Shown: one piece after another, positions 24,870-33,676 of the stretch
Numbering within the stretch: the first letter of the stretch is position 1
How the letters are laid out: the number at the start of each line of letters is the position of its first letter
Origin: Caldithrix sp964532875
Lineage (GTDB): Bacteria; Calditrichota; Calditrichia; Calditrichales; Calditrichaceae
DNA: 33,707 nucleotides
Direction: 5' to 3'
NCBI GenBank assembly: GCA_964532875.1
Contig: CAZHIZ010000022.1
Location: 1 to 33,707, forward strand
Translations under genes and position numbers: made by a program
Notes under the pieces: model-generated
The model's input: only the letters and a program-made list of their open reading frames with translations
Database searches by the model: none
Told to the model about the DNA's origin: nothing

Positions 24870-26240
24870 TTATTCGGAAACCGGAGTGTTGTGCGACAGG
24901 GTAATCGTCACCGGTTTGCCCAATTTTTCCAGGAGGGGTTTAAGTTCCGCCAAACCGGTTTTAATTCCCTGCAACGTATCCAACACCGACTTACTCATTT
25001 CTTCTTCGTAAGTCAGATAGGCATTTAATTTTTCACTGGTTTTACTGTCTTTGGCTTCAAAGGCGGAAACAATTTTTTCCATCTCAGCGATTAAATTCCC
25101 GTAATAATCTTTTTGTGTTTGAATCAGTACGGATTTTAAGGCCTCCGGAATTTGTTTCAAGGTCTGCAAAATCACATCCAAATGACCGTTTACTTTTTCC
25201 AAAGACATAATCTGATCGGCCCAGAATTCCTGACTTTTGTTGATCTCCGTTAAAGCCCGGCTGATTTCCTCGTATTTTTGCACGGCGGTATTAAATACCT
25301 GCTGCTGTTTTTGTACGTTGGCATTTAATTCCGTTAAAACCTGAACGCTTTGCGTCAAGGCCTGCAGATGGTCTTCCAGAACCTTACGATCCAATTGAGA
25401 AATCAAATCTTCAAAACGCGTTTCTTTGGTTTTGGCGCTGAAAATTTCGTCTAAAATTTCGTATTCACAAAACTCATCCACTTCAATCAACATTTCATCT
25501 TCGCGCTTTTTTAGAGCCGAAACGTACATCATTAAGGGAACCGTAATCAATAAACTGAGCAAGGTAGTATCGAAAGCCACGGCCAAACCGGTGGTAACCC
25601 CGCCCAAATGTTGGGTCACTTGCTCCAATTCTTTGGCCGACTGAATCACGGTCGAAAAATTGTTAACGGCATTACTAATCCCCAGAACCGTACCGGTGAA
25701 ACCCAACAGAGGAATAACGGCAACCAGGACTTTAAGGATGGTGTAGCTCAATTCCACATTTTCCGAATCCCGCTCACTTTGCTCCAACAACACTTCCCGC
25801 AAGTCATTGCTTTCCATGCCGCTTTTAAAAGCGGAAAAGGCTCGCTGGATGCGATGGAAAAGCCGCGTATTCTCCGCATCGTTCACCTTTTCTTTGAGCG
25901 TATTCAGCGCCTCGTCCACATCATCTTGTACCGTCCAGGTAAAATGACGTTTGATTTCATTGTGCTTTTTTTCTTCCCAATTGATATCGCGCTGCTTTAA
26001 AAAGCCAATGGCAAACGACCAGGCACCGAGATAGGTGATTAAATATTGGATGAAACCCCGTTCGAAAAACATGGCGCGGATGCTGGCCAAACTTTTGATT
26101 TCACCCAAATAATAGACGGCTGCTAAAAAAACAACCGTAATAATCGTCCCCCAGAACAAACTTCGTGTCAGAGATAAGGAACGGATTTTTTTCTGCGCAT
26201 GAAAGCTTTTCGTCATTCGTTTATTTCCCTTTTGTTCCAT
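24870..26240 (-). CDS. MotA/TolQ/ExbB-family proton channel with C-terminal coiled coil
   Basis: The product has 456 residues, much longer than ExbB or TolQ (about 230-245). Transmembrane segments lie at about 30-48, 62-80, 165-190 and 213-240. The MotA/TolQ/ExbB signature is in the last two: VIPLLGFTGTVLGISNAV and GVTTGLAVAFDTTLLSLLI, with the threonines that line the channel. A cytoplasmic stretch lies between TM2 and TM3. Residues about 280-430 are rich in Leu, Gln, Glu and Lys and read as a long cytoplasmic coiled coil. GGAGG lies 7 nt before the ATG, and the gene starts 30 bp after the TPR/pseudocaspase gene. It probably forms the pentameric stator-like ring for the two ExbD-like proteins. 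Confidence 0.88.
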   Translation of the reverse strand: MEQKGNKRMTKSFHAQKKIRSLSLTRSLFWGTIITVVFLAAVYYLGEIKSLASIRAMFFERGFIQYLITYLGAWSFAIGFLKQRDINWEEKKHNEIKRHFTWTVQDDVDEALNTLKEKVNDAENTRLFHRIQRAFSAFKSGMESNDLREVLLEQSERDSENVELSYTILKVLVAVIPLLGFTGTVLGISNAVNNFSTVIQSAKELEQVTQHLGGVTTGLAVAFDTTLLSLLITVPLMMYVSALKKREDEMLIEVDEFCEYEILDEIFSAKTKETRFEDLISQLDRKVLEDHLQALTQSVQVLTELNANVQKQQQVFNTAVQKYEEISRALTEINKSQEFWADQIMSLEKVNGHLDVILQTLKQIPEALKSVLIQTQKDYYGNLIAEMEKIVSAFEAKDSKTSEKLNAYLTYEEEMSKSVLDTLQGIKTGLAELKPLLEKLGKPVTITLSHNTPVSE

Positions 26241-26270
26241 TTATTGGCCTCCACCTTACGAATTTAAAGG

Positions 26271-29200
26271 CTAACGATTCAAATAACTAAACAATACGGC
26301 TTTTTGCTTAAAATTACCAAATAAACATTCATTCCCTTTTTTGCGGTTATTAAGATAATCGTAGATTTCACCGATGGTGATTTTTCGGTCTTTATTCTTA
26401 TCGGCTTTTCCTTTTAAAGCCTTAACCAAAAGTGCGGTAAAAGAACCGGGCACATTGCCGGTCTTCTTTTGAACGCCGTTACACAAACCGATGATATTTA
26501 CCAAAGGCGCTTGATCTTCGTTCCAAAAGGACAGCGTGCCGCTTAAACCTGCGGGCAAAGAACGCAAACCATGAGCAGCGGGCCGGTAAAATTTGGCATC
26601 GATAAAACAAGAGACCATTTTGGCCGGTATTGTTTTCAGGGTTTGATACAATAAATCGAAATTAATGGCCGTACTGGGTAAATTGTTGATCTGTGAATCC
26701 TGCGTTAATAAATACAAATTTTGCGCTTTTTGAGATGCTCCTTGTCCTTGGACGACCCCATTGCCTGCAAAATAGACAATGACTTCATCCTGGGGTTCCA
26801 CATAGCGGGCAATGGTACGCATACCGTCGAGAATGGCGGCATAAGTGGGCAAAATACCGGTTGTTAGGGCCAGTACCAGCACGTTGTTTTTCGGGATGCC
26901 CAAACCATCCGGCGAGGTGAGCACCCTTTCCACGGCTCGTACATTGGCCGCTGCATTCGCCACGTCGGGAATGGTCGGATCTTCATAATCGCCGACGGCC
27001 ACCACAAGCGCCCAACGGTTTACACCACGTTTTAGCTTGGGGGTAGTTTCGAAGGCATACAAAAGTTTGGCAATACGGCCCACCCGGACCGTATTTTTGG
27101 TTTCGTAACCGTCTTTAAAACGAGCATGAACCGTTAAAAAATTAGCACCGGGTACCAGAGGAAAATCGTTTACTTTGAACGGTAAAGCTTCGGGATAAAG
27201 CGCCGGGTCGGGCATTTTTTTAATGCGGATTTTTTTACCGATCTTATCGATAGGCTTGCCGTTCAAATCTATGGCTACCGGTTTTTTATTCCGCGTAATA
27301 AACCCTTCCACGGTAATGGAAGAAGCCCGGGTATGATGCCCGTCCTTGGGAGCGGTTATAATGATTTTGGGCGCCTGTACCAATTTAAGGCTTAAATTCT
27401 TCTGCACGCGATCCGGCGCCAGACTCACATCGTATTCGGCTTGTTTGTCGGCCTTCTCCGCTACTTTTTCGGAAACAACCTGTGACAGGCGAAAGCGGTT
27501 TCCCATCTCCAGGCTGGTAAAGCGGTCTTCATACTTTTGAAAGGTGTCCATCAATCCCTGTTTTTGTTGGGCAGCAATTACCTCCGGTTTTTCGCTGATG
27601 GTAACCACTTTTAAACCCACGTCCCGTTTGGCATACGCTTCCTGGATCCAAAAACTATTGGGGTACATTTTGCGCGCAATAGCCAAATATTGATTTCTGG
27701 TTTTAAAATCCTTTTTCTTCTCATAAGCCAAAGCCAAATACAAAGCCAGGGTTCCCTGGGCATAGCGGTTATTATCATTGTAATAGGTTTGCAAATCCAA
27801 AAGACGGCTAATCGCCAGTTTAGGCTTCCGCTCATAAGCCAAAAGCAAATCGTCAACGGCCTGAACTTCTTTGTTTTGCGGGGCCAATTTCAATGCTCCG
27901 GCCATTGTTTTGCGGGCGCCTCGGGGATCGTTTTTGATCAGTAATCGAAACAGGGCATAATCGATATAGTTTTGCAAATCATACGGTTGATCCCTGAGCA
28001 ATTCCGTGTACACTTTTTGGGCGGTACTCTTTTTATTAAGCCGGATGGCGGCCAAAGCCCAGTTTCTTCGGAATTGACCCTGCTCCGGATGGGCCGTGGA
28101 AACCGATTTGAAAAGATCGTAGGCCTGGGAAAAACGACCGGTATTCAGGTAAACCAATCCCAAATTATTTTGGGCATAATAATACCAGGGAATGGTGTGC
28201 ACGATTTTTTGGAACCAGTATTCGGCCGAAACAAAATCACGCGATTCCATATAATACACACCCATTAAATCCATGTTGTACGGGTTTTGGGGAGCCGCTT
28301 CGTAATATTTACGCGTCCACACCTGGGCTTCCAAAAAATTACCCATCTTGATGTACAACAGAGCTAAGGCACGCAGGGCGGGGGTAACACCGGAACGCAG
28401 CAAAACAGCATGTAAATAATTACGTTCAGCCATGGTATAATTTTCCAACTGCTCGTACAGGCGTCCTTCCCGATAAGAACGATCGGATGATTCGGGGAAA
28501 CTTTGCAAAGCCCCGATTAAACCGTAAATATCGTCATCGCGATCCATGTTTTTGTAACATTCACCGATGGAAACAAAAACAGACATATCTTCGGGCATGA
28601 AATTACGATAAAGGGCGTAATAACGCAGGGCTTTATCGTATTGGTGCATTTCCCGGTAGACATCGCCCAATTTATCATACCGGGCATACGTGGAATCTTC
28701 TTGCATGGCCTTTTTGTAATCGGCCAGGGCCTGATCGTAATCACCCATTTCTTCCATCAACAAACCGTGTAAAAAGAGCAAATGGGAATTATGCGGGTTT
28801 TTCTGCAAAGCCCGATCGTAATTTTTTAAAGCCTGCTGATAATCGTTCATAATGTGGGCCAGATAGCCCTTGTAATAATCGATTTCCTCATCGGGAATAA
28901 ATTTGGATTTTTTAATTTGCCGTTCCAAAAAATCCGTCGCTTCTTTTACTTTATTTTGGTACACCAAACACAATGCAATACGCCGCAGGGTCGTTAAATC
29001 CGACGGAACCAGACGAAAGACGATTTTGTATTGTTGCTCCGCCTGATCAAACCTGCCGTGGCGGAACAAATATTCGGCTAACAAACGATGGGCCTGCGGT
29101 TCATTGGGAAAAAGTCGGGCATACTCTTCCAGGGCTTTCTGAGCTTCCTGCAATTTGCCTGCAGCTTCATAAATGCGTGTTTTAAGCACGAACCCGTAAG

Positions 29201-31055
29201 GATCGGCAAAACTCGCTTTGTCCGAAACCCGGCGCCCTGTAATCCCGCGAATCGTCACCAAGGCCTGCTCGAAATGTCCCAGATCGTAGTAATAATGCGC
29301 CAGATAGTACAAATCGATGGGGCGTAATTTTTGACTGTTCGGACCCTGTCGTAAAATTTTTAATCCGGCCGGAATATTATCCAGCTTGGCATACATGGTG
29401 GCCACTTTGTACCGGCGTTGTGCATTCATCGGTTCGTCGGCCATGAGCAATTTGTAATAATACAAGGCTTCTTTGTAATTCCCGTTTTGTTCGTACAATT
29501 TTGCCATACGCTGATAAAGCTGTTTGCTGTTCGGTTTTAATTCCAGCAGCAATTCCAAAAAGATAAAATATTCACGGGTATTACCGGTCATTTGCAGCGT
29601 AACCAAATAGGGCTGATAAATATCAGCTTGCGTAATATGCTGCCAATTGTCTTCGCTTAAAATGAAATTGTGGGCCGTTTTTAAAGCCACATCGCCTTTA
29701 CCGTTCAGGCAAAGGAACTTCAATATTTGCACCCCGTCGTATTTTAACCATTCGGGGTGTTTGTTCAATTCTTTTTCCACCAGCAAACCGGCCTGTTCAA
29801 ATTGACGCAACTTACGCAGCAATTTGAAATACCCGGTTAAAACCTGATAATTTTCCGGTTGCTCGGCCAAAGCCCTTTTATAAATTTCTTCTGCTTTATA
29901 GGGATAATGGGTTTGGTACCAGGCTGCCAGCTCCAGAAGATCCAGTTTTTTGCGTGCCAATAAATCGTCAATAATCGGCTGTGCTTTGGAAAGTTTCTTA
30001 GCCAAAATCAAAATTTTAGCCGTGCGTTTACGATTTACATCGTTTTTACTCAGACGATATTTGATAATGCCCAGAGCGTCGTCATAATCACCCAATTTGG
30101 CCTGCAAATCCGAAAGCATTTCCCAAAGCTGCTCGTTTTCAGGATAGCGTTTCAAACCTTGTTTTACAATATCCCTTGCTTTCTTGTACTCTTTCTCCAT
30201 GGCATATAACTGGCTTACCCAAACGTAATAGGGAAGATTGTAGGGGTCTTTTTTGATTTTTTGTAAGAAATAATCGATAACCGCCTTACGACCTTTTAAT
30301 TTCAAATATACTTTTACCAGATTAAATTCGTCTTTCGATTTTTTGGCCAATGCAACCGCTTTATCCAAATTGGCCTGACGAATGTAAAATTGAATGAATG
30401 TCGAGTAAAAATCAGCAGTTCGATGCTTTTTCAAACCCTGACGCAATATGTCTTCCGCCTGTTTTATTTGGCCTGTGTTTTCCAGGCAGCGCGCATAGCG
30501 GATATAAACACTGTCTGCTTGTAAACCTTTATCCAATGCCTGACGATAAAATTCGGCACCCTGTTTGTACAAACTTTGCGCGTAGCAAAAATCGGCTGCT
30601 TTCAATAAAAAGACGCGATCTTTCCCATGACGATTTACCGCATCGTCCAATAATTTTAAGGCACGGCCCCTAAAACCGGCCTGTAGATAGGCGCCGACCA
30701 GATTTAAAAAATCCTCCGAGCTACCAGGTTTTAAGGAATAAGCACGGGCGAAATAATCGAGCGCTGCCGGATATTGGTAATAGCGCAAATAAATCATCCC
30801 TTTTAAGCGATACATTTTATAAGGTGGCAATTTGGCGTCGAGTTTGGCGATCTGTTTGGAGGCCTGACTGCGAAAAATGCCCTGCCAGGCTTCTTTGGAG
30901 GTAAAGTCGATTTTAAGGATGTCTTTGTAAAGGCCGATGGCTTTATCCCATTGATTAGCACGTTCCGCCTCCCTGGCTTCGATTAATTTTTGCGGAACGA
31001 TCCCGTTGCCCAAAGCTATAGCCCCGGCTAATAAAACCAATAGTAAAGTTCGCAT
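26271..31055 (-). CDS. Exported TPR protein with C-terminal caspase-fold domain lacking His and Cys (pseudocaspase)
   Basis: The product has 1594 residues. A signal peptide (MRTLLLVLLAGAIALGNG) predicts export. Residues about 25-1150 are a very long array of tetratricopeptide repeats, clearest at about 500-960. Residues about 1228-1335 form an Ig-like beta domain (IIITAPKDGHHTRAS...VPGANFLTV). From about 1344 a caspase/peptidase C14 fold begins (NRWALVVAVGDY). The expected GHG with the catalytic His reads GNG (Asn1432), and the expected DAC with the catalytic Cys reads DAK (Lys1488). Near the end a 12-residue EF-hand-like loop (DKNKDRKITIGE, 1552-1563) is intact. The fold is therefore present but proteolysis by the standard dyad is not possible. 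This is the first gene of the five-gene operon with the proton channel. It is probably a large periplasmic scaffold or sensor. A poor GGGGG ribosome site lies upstream. Confidence 0.9.
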   Translation of the reverse strand: MRTLLLVLLAGAIALGNGIVPQKLIEAREAERANQWDKAIGLYKDILKIDFTSKEAWQGIFRSQASKQIAKLDAKLPPYKMYRLKGMIYLRYYQYPAALDYFARAYSLKPGSSEDFLNLVGAYLQAGFRGRALKLLDDAVNRHGKDRVFLLKAADFCYAQSLYKQGAEFYRQALDKGLQADSVYIRYARCLENTGQIKQAEDILRQGLKKHRTADFYSTFIQFYIRQANLDKAVALAKKSKDEFNLVKVYLKLKGRKAVIDYFLQKIKKDPYNLPYYVWVSQLYAMEKEYKKARDIVKQGLKRYPENEQLWEMLSDLQAKLGDYDDALGIIKYRLSKNDVNRKRTAKILILAKKLSKAQPIIDDLLARKKLDLLELAAWYQTHYPYKAEEIYKRALAEQPENYQVLTGYFKLLRKLRQFEQAGLLVEKELNKHPEWLKYDGVQILKFLCLNGKGDVALKTAHNFILSEDNWQHITQADIYQPYLVTLQMTGNTREYFIFLELLLELKPNSKQLYQRMAKLYEQNGNYKEALYYYKLLMADEPMNAQRRYKVATMYAKLDNIPAGLKILRQGPNSQKLRPIDLYYLAHYYYDLGHFEQALVTIRGITGRRVSDKASFADPYGFVLKTRIYEAAGKLQEAQKALEEYARLFPNEPQAHRLLAEYLFRHGRFDQAEQQYKIVFRLVPSDLTTLRRIALCLVYQNKVKEATDFLERQIKKSKFIPDEEIDYYKGYLAHIMNDYQQALKNYDRALQKNPHNSHLLFLHGLLMEEMGDYDQALADYKKAMQEDSTYARYDKLGDVYREMHQYDKALRYYALYRNFMPEDMSVFVSIGECYKNMDRDDDIYGLIGALQSFPESSDRSYREGRLYEQLENYTMAERNYLHAVLLRSGVTPALRALALLYIKMGNFLEAQVWTRKYYEAAPQNPYNMDLMGVYYMESRDFVSAEYWFQKIVHTIPWYYYAQNNLGLVYLNTGRFSQAYDLFKSVSTAHPEQGQFRRNWALAAIRLNKKSTAQKVYTELLRDQPYDLQNYIDYALFRLLIKNDPRGARKTMAGALKLAPQNKEVQAVDDLLLAYERKPKLAISRLLDLQTYYNDNNRYAQGTLALYLALAYEKKKDFKTRNQYLAIARKMYPNSFWIQEAYAKRDVGLKVVTISEKPEVIAAQQKQGLMDTFQKYEDRFTSLEMGNRFRLSQVVSEKVAEKADKQAEYDVSLAPDRVQKNLSLKLVQAPKIIITAPKDGHHTRASSITVEGFITRNKKPVAIDLNGKPIDKIGKKIRIKKMPDPALYPEALPFKVNDFPLVPGANFLTVHARFKDGYETKNTVRVGRIAKLLYAFETTPKLKRGVNRWALVVAVGDYEDPTIPDVANAAANVRAVERVLTSPDGLGIPKNNVLVLALTTGILPTYAAILDGMRTIARYVEPQDEVIVYFAGNGVVQGQGASQKAQNLYLLTQDSQINNLPSTAINFDLLYQTLKTIPAKMVSCFIDAKFYRPAAHGLRSLPAGLSGTLSFWNEDQAPLVNIIGLCNGVQKKTGNVPGSFTALLVKALKGKADKNKDRKITIGEIYDYLNNRKKGNECLFGNFKQKAVLFSYLNR

Positions 31056-31185
31056 AAAATTTCTGCCCCCTAAATTTTAGGAATTCAAATTTCCCTATAA
31101 AATGTAAAAAAAATACTCAATCCTTTGAGGCATAGACGGTGACGACAGTAAAATACGGATGTGGCAAATATCATTCCTAAACGAT

Positions 31186-31209
31186 AAAACGATAATCCTT
31201 TATCGTTTT
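31186..31209. repeat. Perfect 10-bp inverted repeat, possible operator
   Basis: AAAACGATAA and TTATCGTTTT are separated by TCCT. A further ACGATAA at 31181-31187 gives three copies of the heptamer within 29 bp. The low GC content argues for a protein-binding site more than an efficient terminator. Confidence 0.6.
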
Positions 31210-31364
31210 CCCTGCCTGACCCTAAAAGTAAATGCCTAACCATTCCAAAAATGTAGGCTAACGCACATTTTCCTTACTTAATTATTTTATTTTTCCGTAC
31301 AAAACCCTGTACGTTATTATTCACCATTTCTTTAAAACGATTTTATGTGTTTCTATTCCCCGGC

Positions 31365-31384
31365 AATCGTCCGCATAGACGATT
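31365..31384. repeat. 7-bp inverted repeat
   Basis: AATCGTC and GACGATT flank CGCATA. It shares the ATCGT/ACGAT core with the palindrome 180 bp to the left, so the two may bind the same regulator. Confidence 0.45.
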
Positions 31385-31402
31385 TACGTAAAACAGAACG
31401 CA

Positions 31403-31447
31403 TAAAGTATGATCGCATTGTAAGAGATTAAACAATTAAAGTATGAT
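31403..31447 (+). repeat. 11-bp direct repeat upstream of pepF
   Basis: TAAAGTATGAT occurs at 31403-31413 and 31437-31447, 34 bp apart (about three helical turns), about 185-230 bp before the pepF start. Confidence 0.5.
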
Positions 31448-31631
31448 TAAATGCTGTAAAGATATTTACTTTCATTGTTCGAAGCAAATTTTTGTCCCTT
31501 TCTCCAAGAGACAGGGAGAATAATGCGCTAAAAATTGGCGCAAAAAGCCAAAATATTATTTTTTTAATGAGCATTTTTTATTAACTTTTTGTTCGCAACA
31601 TTCAGGGTTACCTAAACACAAAGGAGTGATT

Positions 31632-33527
31632 ATGTTAAAAAAAGTAGGAGTTGTTTTGATGAGTACGCTTTTTCTTTTCAATGTACTTGCCGCGCAATCC
31701 TCCGAAAGCACGGAGTTAACGCGGGATAAAATCCCCGAAAAATACAAATGGGACCTTTCACAGATGTTTGCCTCACCGCAAAAATGGCAACAGGAGAAAG
31801 ATGCTTTTGTTAAAGAAATCCCCAAATTCAAGCAATTTAAAGGCAAGCTGGCTCAATCTTCACAGATGCTTCTATCTTGCTTGAATTTTTATCAAAAAAT
31901 GTCCGAACGGCTTTCCTTGCTTTCGGCCTATGCCTCGCAATTATCCGATCAGGATACGCGCGCTTCGCAACCGATGGCCATGCGTCAGGAAATTTCTCAG
32001 GTGGCCAACCAATTTGCCACGGCAACCGCCTTCATCGAACCGGAAATTTTACATATCGATTCCAAAACCATTCAAAAGTTTTTGCAAGAGAATGCGGAAT
32101 TAAGAAAGAATTTTAAACATTACATCGAAAACATCCAACGCATGAAACCGCACACTCTTTCCACGGATGAAGAGGAAATCATAGCCAATGCCGGTTTAAT
32201 GGCCGAAACCCCTTACGATATTTACGGCATTTTCAAAAATGCGGATATGCCTCGCCCGGAAATCACAACTCCGCAGGGCAAAAAAGTACGTCTGGACGAT
32301 GCCGCTTACACACTTTACCGGGCCGACAACAATCGTGATTTTCGCAAATTGGTGTTCGAACAATTCTTTGGTGCTTACAAAAATTTTGAACGCACCTTCG
32401 GTACGGATTTGTACAGCGAAGTTAAAAAAGATATCTTTTACAAGAATGTGCGCAAATACAAGTCGTCTTTGGAAGCCGCTCTGACGCCGGATAACATTCC
32501 CACTTCCGTTTACATGAATTTAATCGAAAGTGTGAATGAAAATTTACCCACGTTGCACCGCTATTTAAAACTGCGCAAGAAATTGTTAGGGGTTAAAGAA
32601 TTACATTATTATGACATGTATGCTCCCTTGGTTCCCAAAGTGGAGATGAATTACACGGTAGAACAAGCTGAGGATTTAATTAAGAAAGCCCTGCAGCCTC
32701 TAGGCGATCAATATCTTAAGGTGGTCGATGAAGCCTTTAATAACCGCTGGATCGATGTGATGCCCAATACCGGTAAACGTTCCGGGGCCTATTCTTCCGG
32801 AGCCGCCTATTCGGTTCATCCTTACATTTTATTGAATTTCATGGGCAAATACGACGATGTGAGTACGCTGGCCCACGAGTTAGGGCACACCATGCACAGC
32901 TATTTTTCCAACAAGAATCAAACCTTTTTGAATGCTCAATATCCCATCTTTCTGGCGGAGGTGGCTTCGACCTGCAACGAAAACCTGTTAGCCGATTACG
33001 TTCTACAACACGAAAAAGACCCCAAAAAGCGATTAGCCATTTTGGGCAATCGTCTGGAAATGTTCCGCACTACGCTGTTCCGCCAAACCCAATTTGCCGA
33101 ATTTGAATTGAAAATTCACCAAATGGTGGAAAAGGGAGAATCTCTTACCGGAGACAAACTTTCCAAGCTTTACATGGATATTCTGAAAAAATATTACGGT
33201 GCGGATACGGTTACCAAATTGGAAGATATCTACGGCATCGAATGGGCTTACATCCCCCATTTTTACTATGATTTTTACGTATTTCAATATGCCACTTCTT
33301 TAAGCGCTTCAACGGCGATTGAGGCTAAAATTCTTAAGGAAGGCCAACCCATGGCCCAAAAATACATCAAAGAATTTTTGAGCGCCGGATGTTCGGATTA
33401 TCCCATTCCCATTTTAAAACGCGTGGGTGTGGACATGACGACCAAAGAACCGTACGAACAGGCTTTTAAGAAGATGAATGAAATTATGGATGAAATTGAT
33501 AAGACGCTGCAAGAAATGGAAAAATAA
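31632..33527 (+). CDS. pepF: Exported oligoendopeptidase F-type metallopeptidase (M3B)
   Basis: The product has 631 residues. The start is the ATG at 31632 with AAGGAG 5 nt upstream; an in-frame GTG at 31626 overlaps that site. It is a zinc metallopeptidase of the M3 thimet-oligopeptidase clan, which cuts short peptides. HELGH is at 415-419 and the third zinc ligand is Glu443 in AEVASTCNE. The N-terminal helical lid region starts at YKWDLSQMF. Most PepF enzymes are cytoplasmic, but this one begins with a signal peptide (MLKKVGVVLMSTLFLFNVLAAQ), so it should act in the periplasm or outside the cell, probably in peptide nutrition or turnover. It stands alone, with a terminator just downstream. 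Confidence 0.94.
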   Translation: MLKKVGVVLMSTLFLFNVLAAQSSESTELTRDKIPEKYKWDLSQMFASPQKWQQEKDAFVKEIPKFKQFKGKLAQSSQMLLSCLNFYQKMSERLSLLSAYASQLSDQDTRASQPMAMRQEISQVANQFATATAFIEPEILHIDSKTIQKFLQENAELRKNFKHYIENIQRMKPHTLSTDEEEIIANAGLMAETPYDIYGIFKNADMPRPEITTPQGKKVRLDDAAYTLYRADNNRDFRKLVFEQFFGAYKNFERTFGTDLYSEVKKDIFYKNVRKYKSSLEAALTPDNIPTSVYMNLIESVNENLPTLHRYLKLRKKLLGVKELHYYDMYAPLVPKVEMNYTVEQAEDLIKKALQPLGDQYLKVVDEAFNNRWIDVMPNTGKRSGAYSSGAAYSVHPYILLNFMGKYDDVSTLAHELGHTMHSYFSNKNQTFLNAQYPIFLAEVASTCNENLLADYVLQHEKDPKKRLAILGNRLEMFRTTLFRQTQFAEFELKIHQMVEKGESLTGDKLSKLYMDILKKYYGADTVTKLEDIYGIEWAYIPHFYYDFYVFQYATSLSASTAIEAKILKEGQPMAQKYIKEFLSAGCSDYPIPILKRVGVDMTTKEPYEQAFKKMNEIMDEIDKTLQEMEK

Positions 33528-33548
33528 ATGACTGCGCGAAAGTTAGAG

Positions 33549-33580
33549 AAAAAGCCCCGCCATCGGGGCTTTTTCTTTTT
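33549..33580 (+). terminator. Intrinsic terminator of pepF
   Basis: A stem AGCCCCG/CGGGGCT with a 4-nt loop, extended by A-T pairs, is followed by TTTTTCTTTTT. It lies 22 bp after the stop. Confidence 0.92.
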
Positions 33581-33676
33581 GGCAAATACAACGTTTTGGG
33601 GCAAACCAAGCGCACCAGCGGAGATTGTTTTTCGGTCGACAAACGTAATATGCCGTGAGTTCTGATTGCAGTGTAA

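Larger units (their letters stand above)
31056..31631. other. Repeat-rich divergent intergenic region
   Basis: This is 576 bp of AT-rich sequence between two divergent genes with no plausible protein gene. It contains a 10-bp inverted repeat (31186-31209), a 7-bp inverted repeat (31365-31384) and an 11-bp direct repeat (31403 and 31437). Promoters for both the pseudocaspase operon and pepF are expected here, but I cannot place them with confidence. Confidence 0.7.

Noticed and set aside
22408..26240. Ordinary Ton or Tol-Pal energy-transduction operon
   Set aside because: No TonB, TolA, TolB or Pal protein is present. The channel is nearly twice the usual length and the two ExbD-like proteins differ at the key Asp.
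22408..31055. Zorya-type phage defence system
   Set aside because: There is an ExbB/MotA-like protein with a long tail, but no OmpA-like ZorB domain, no ZorC, ZorD or ZorE, and most other products are predicted to be exported.
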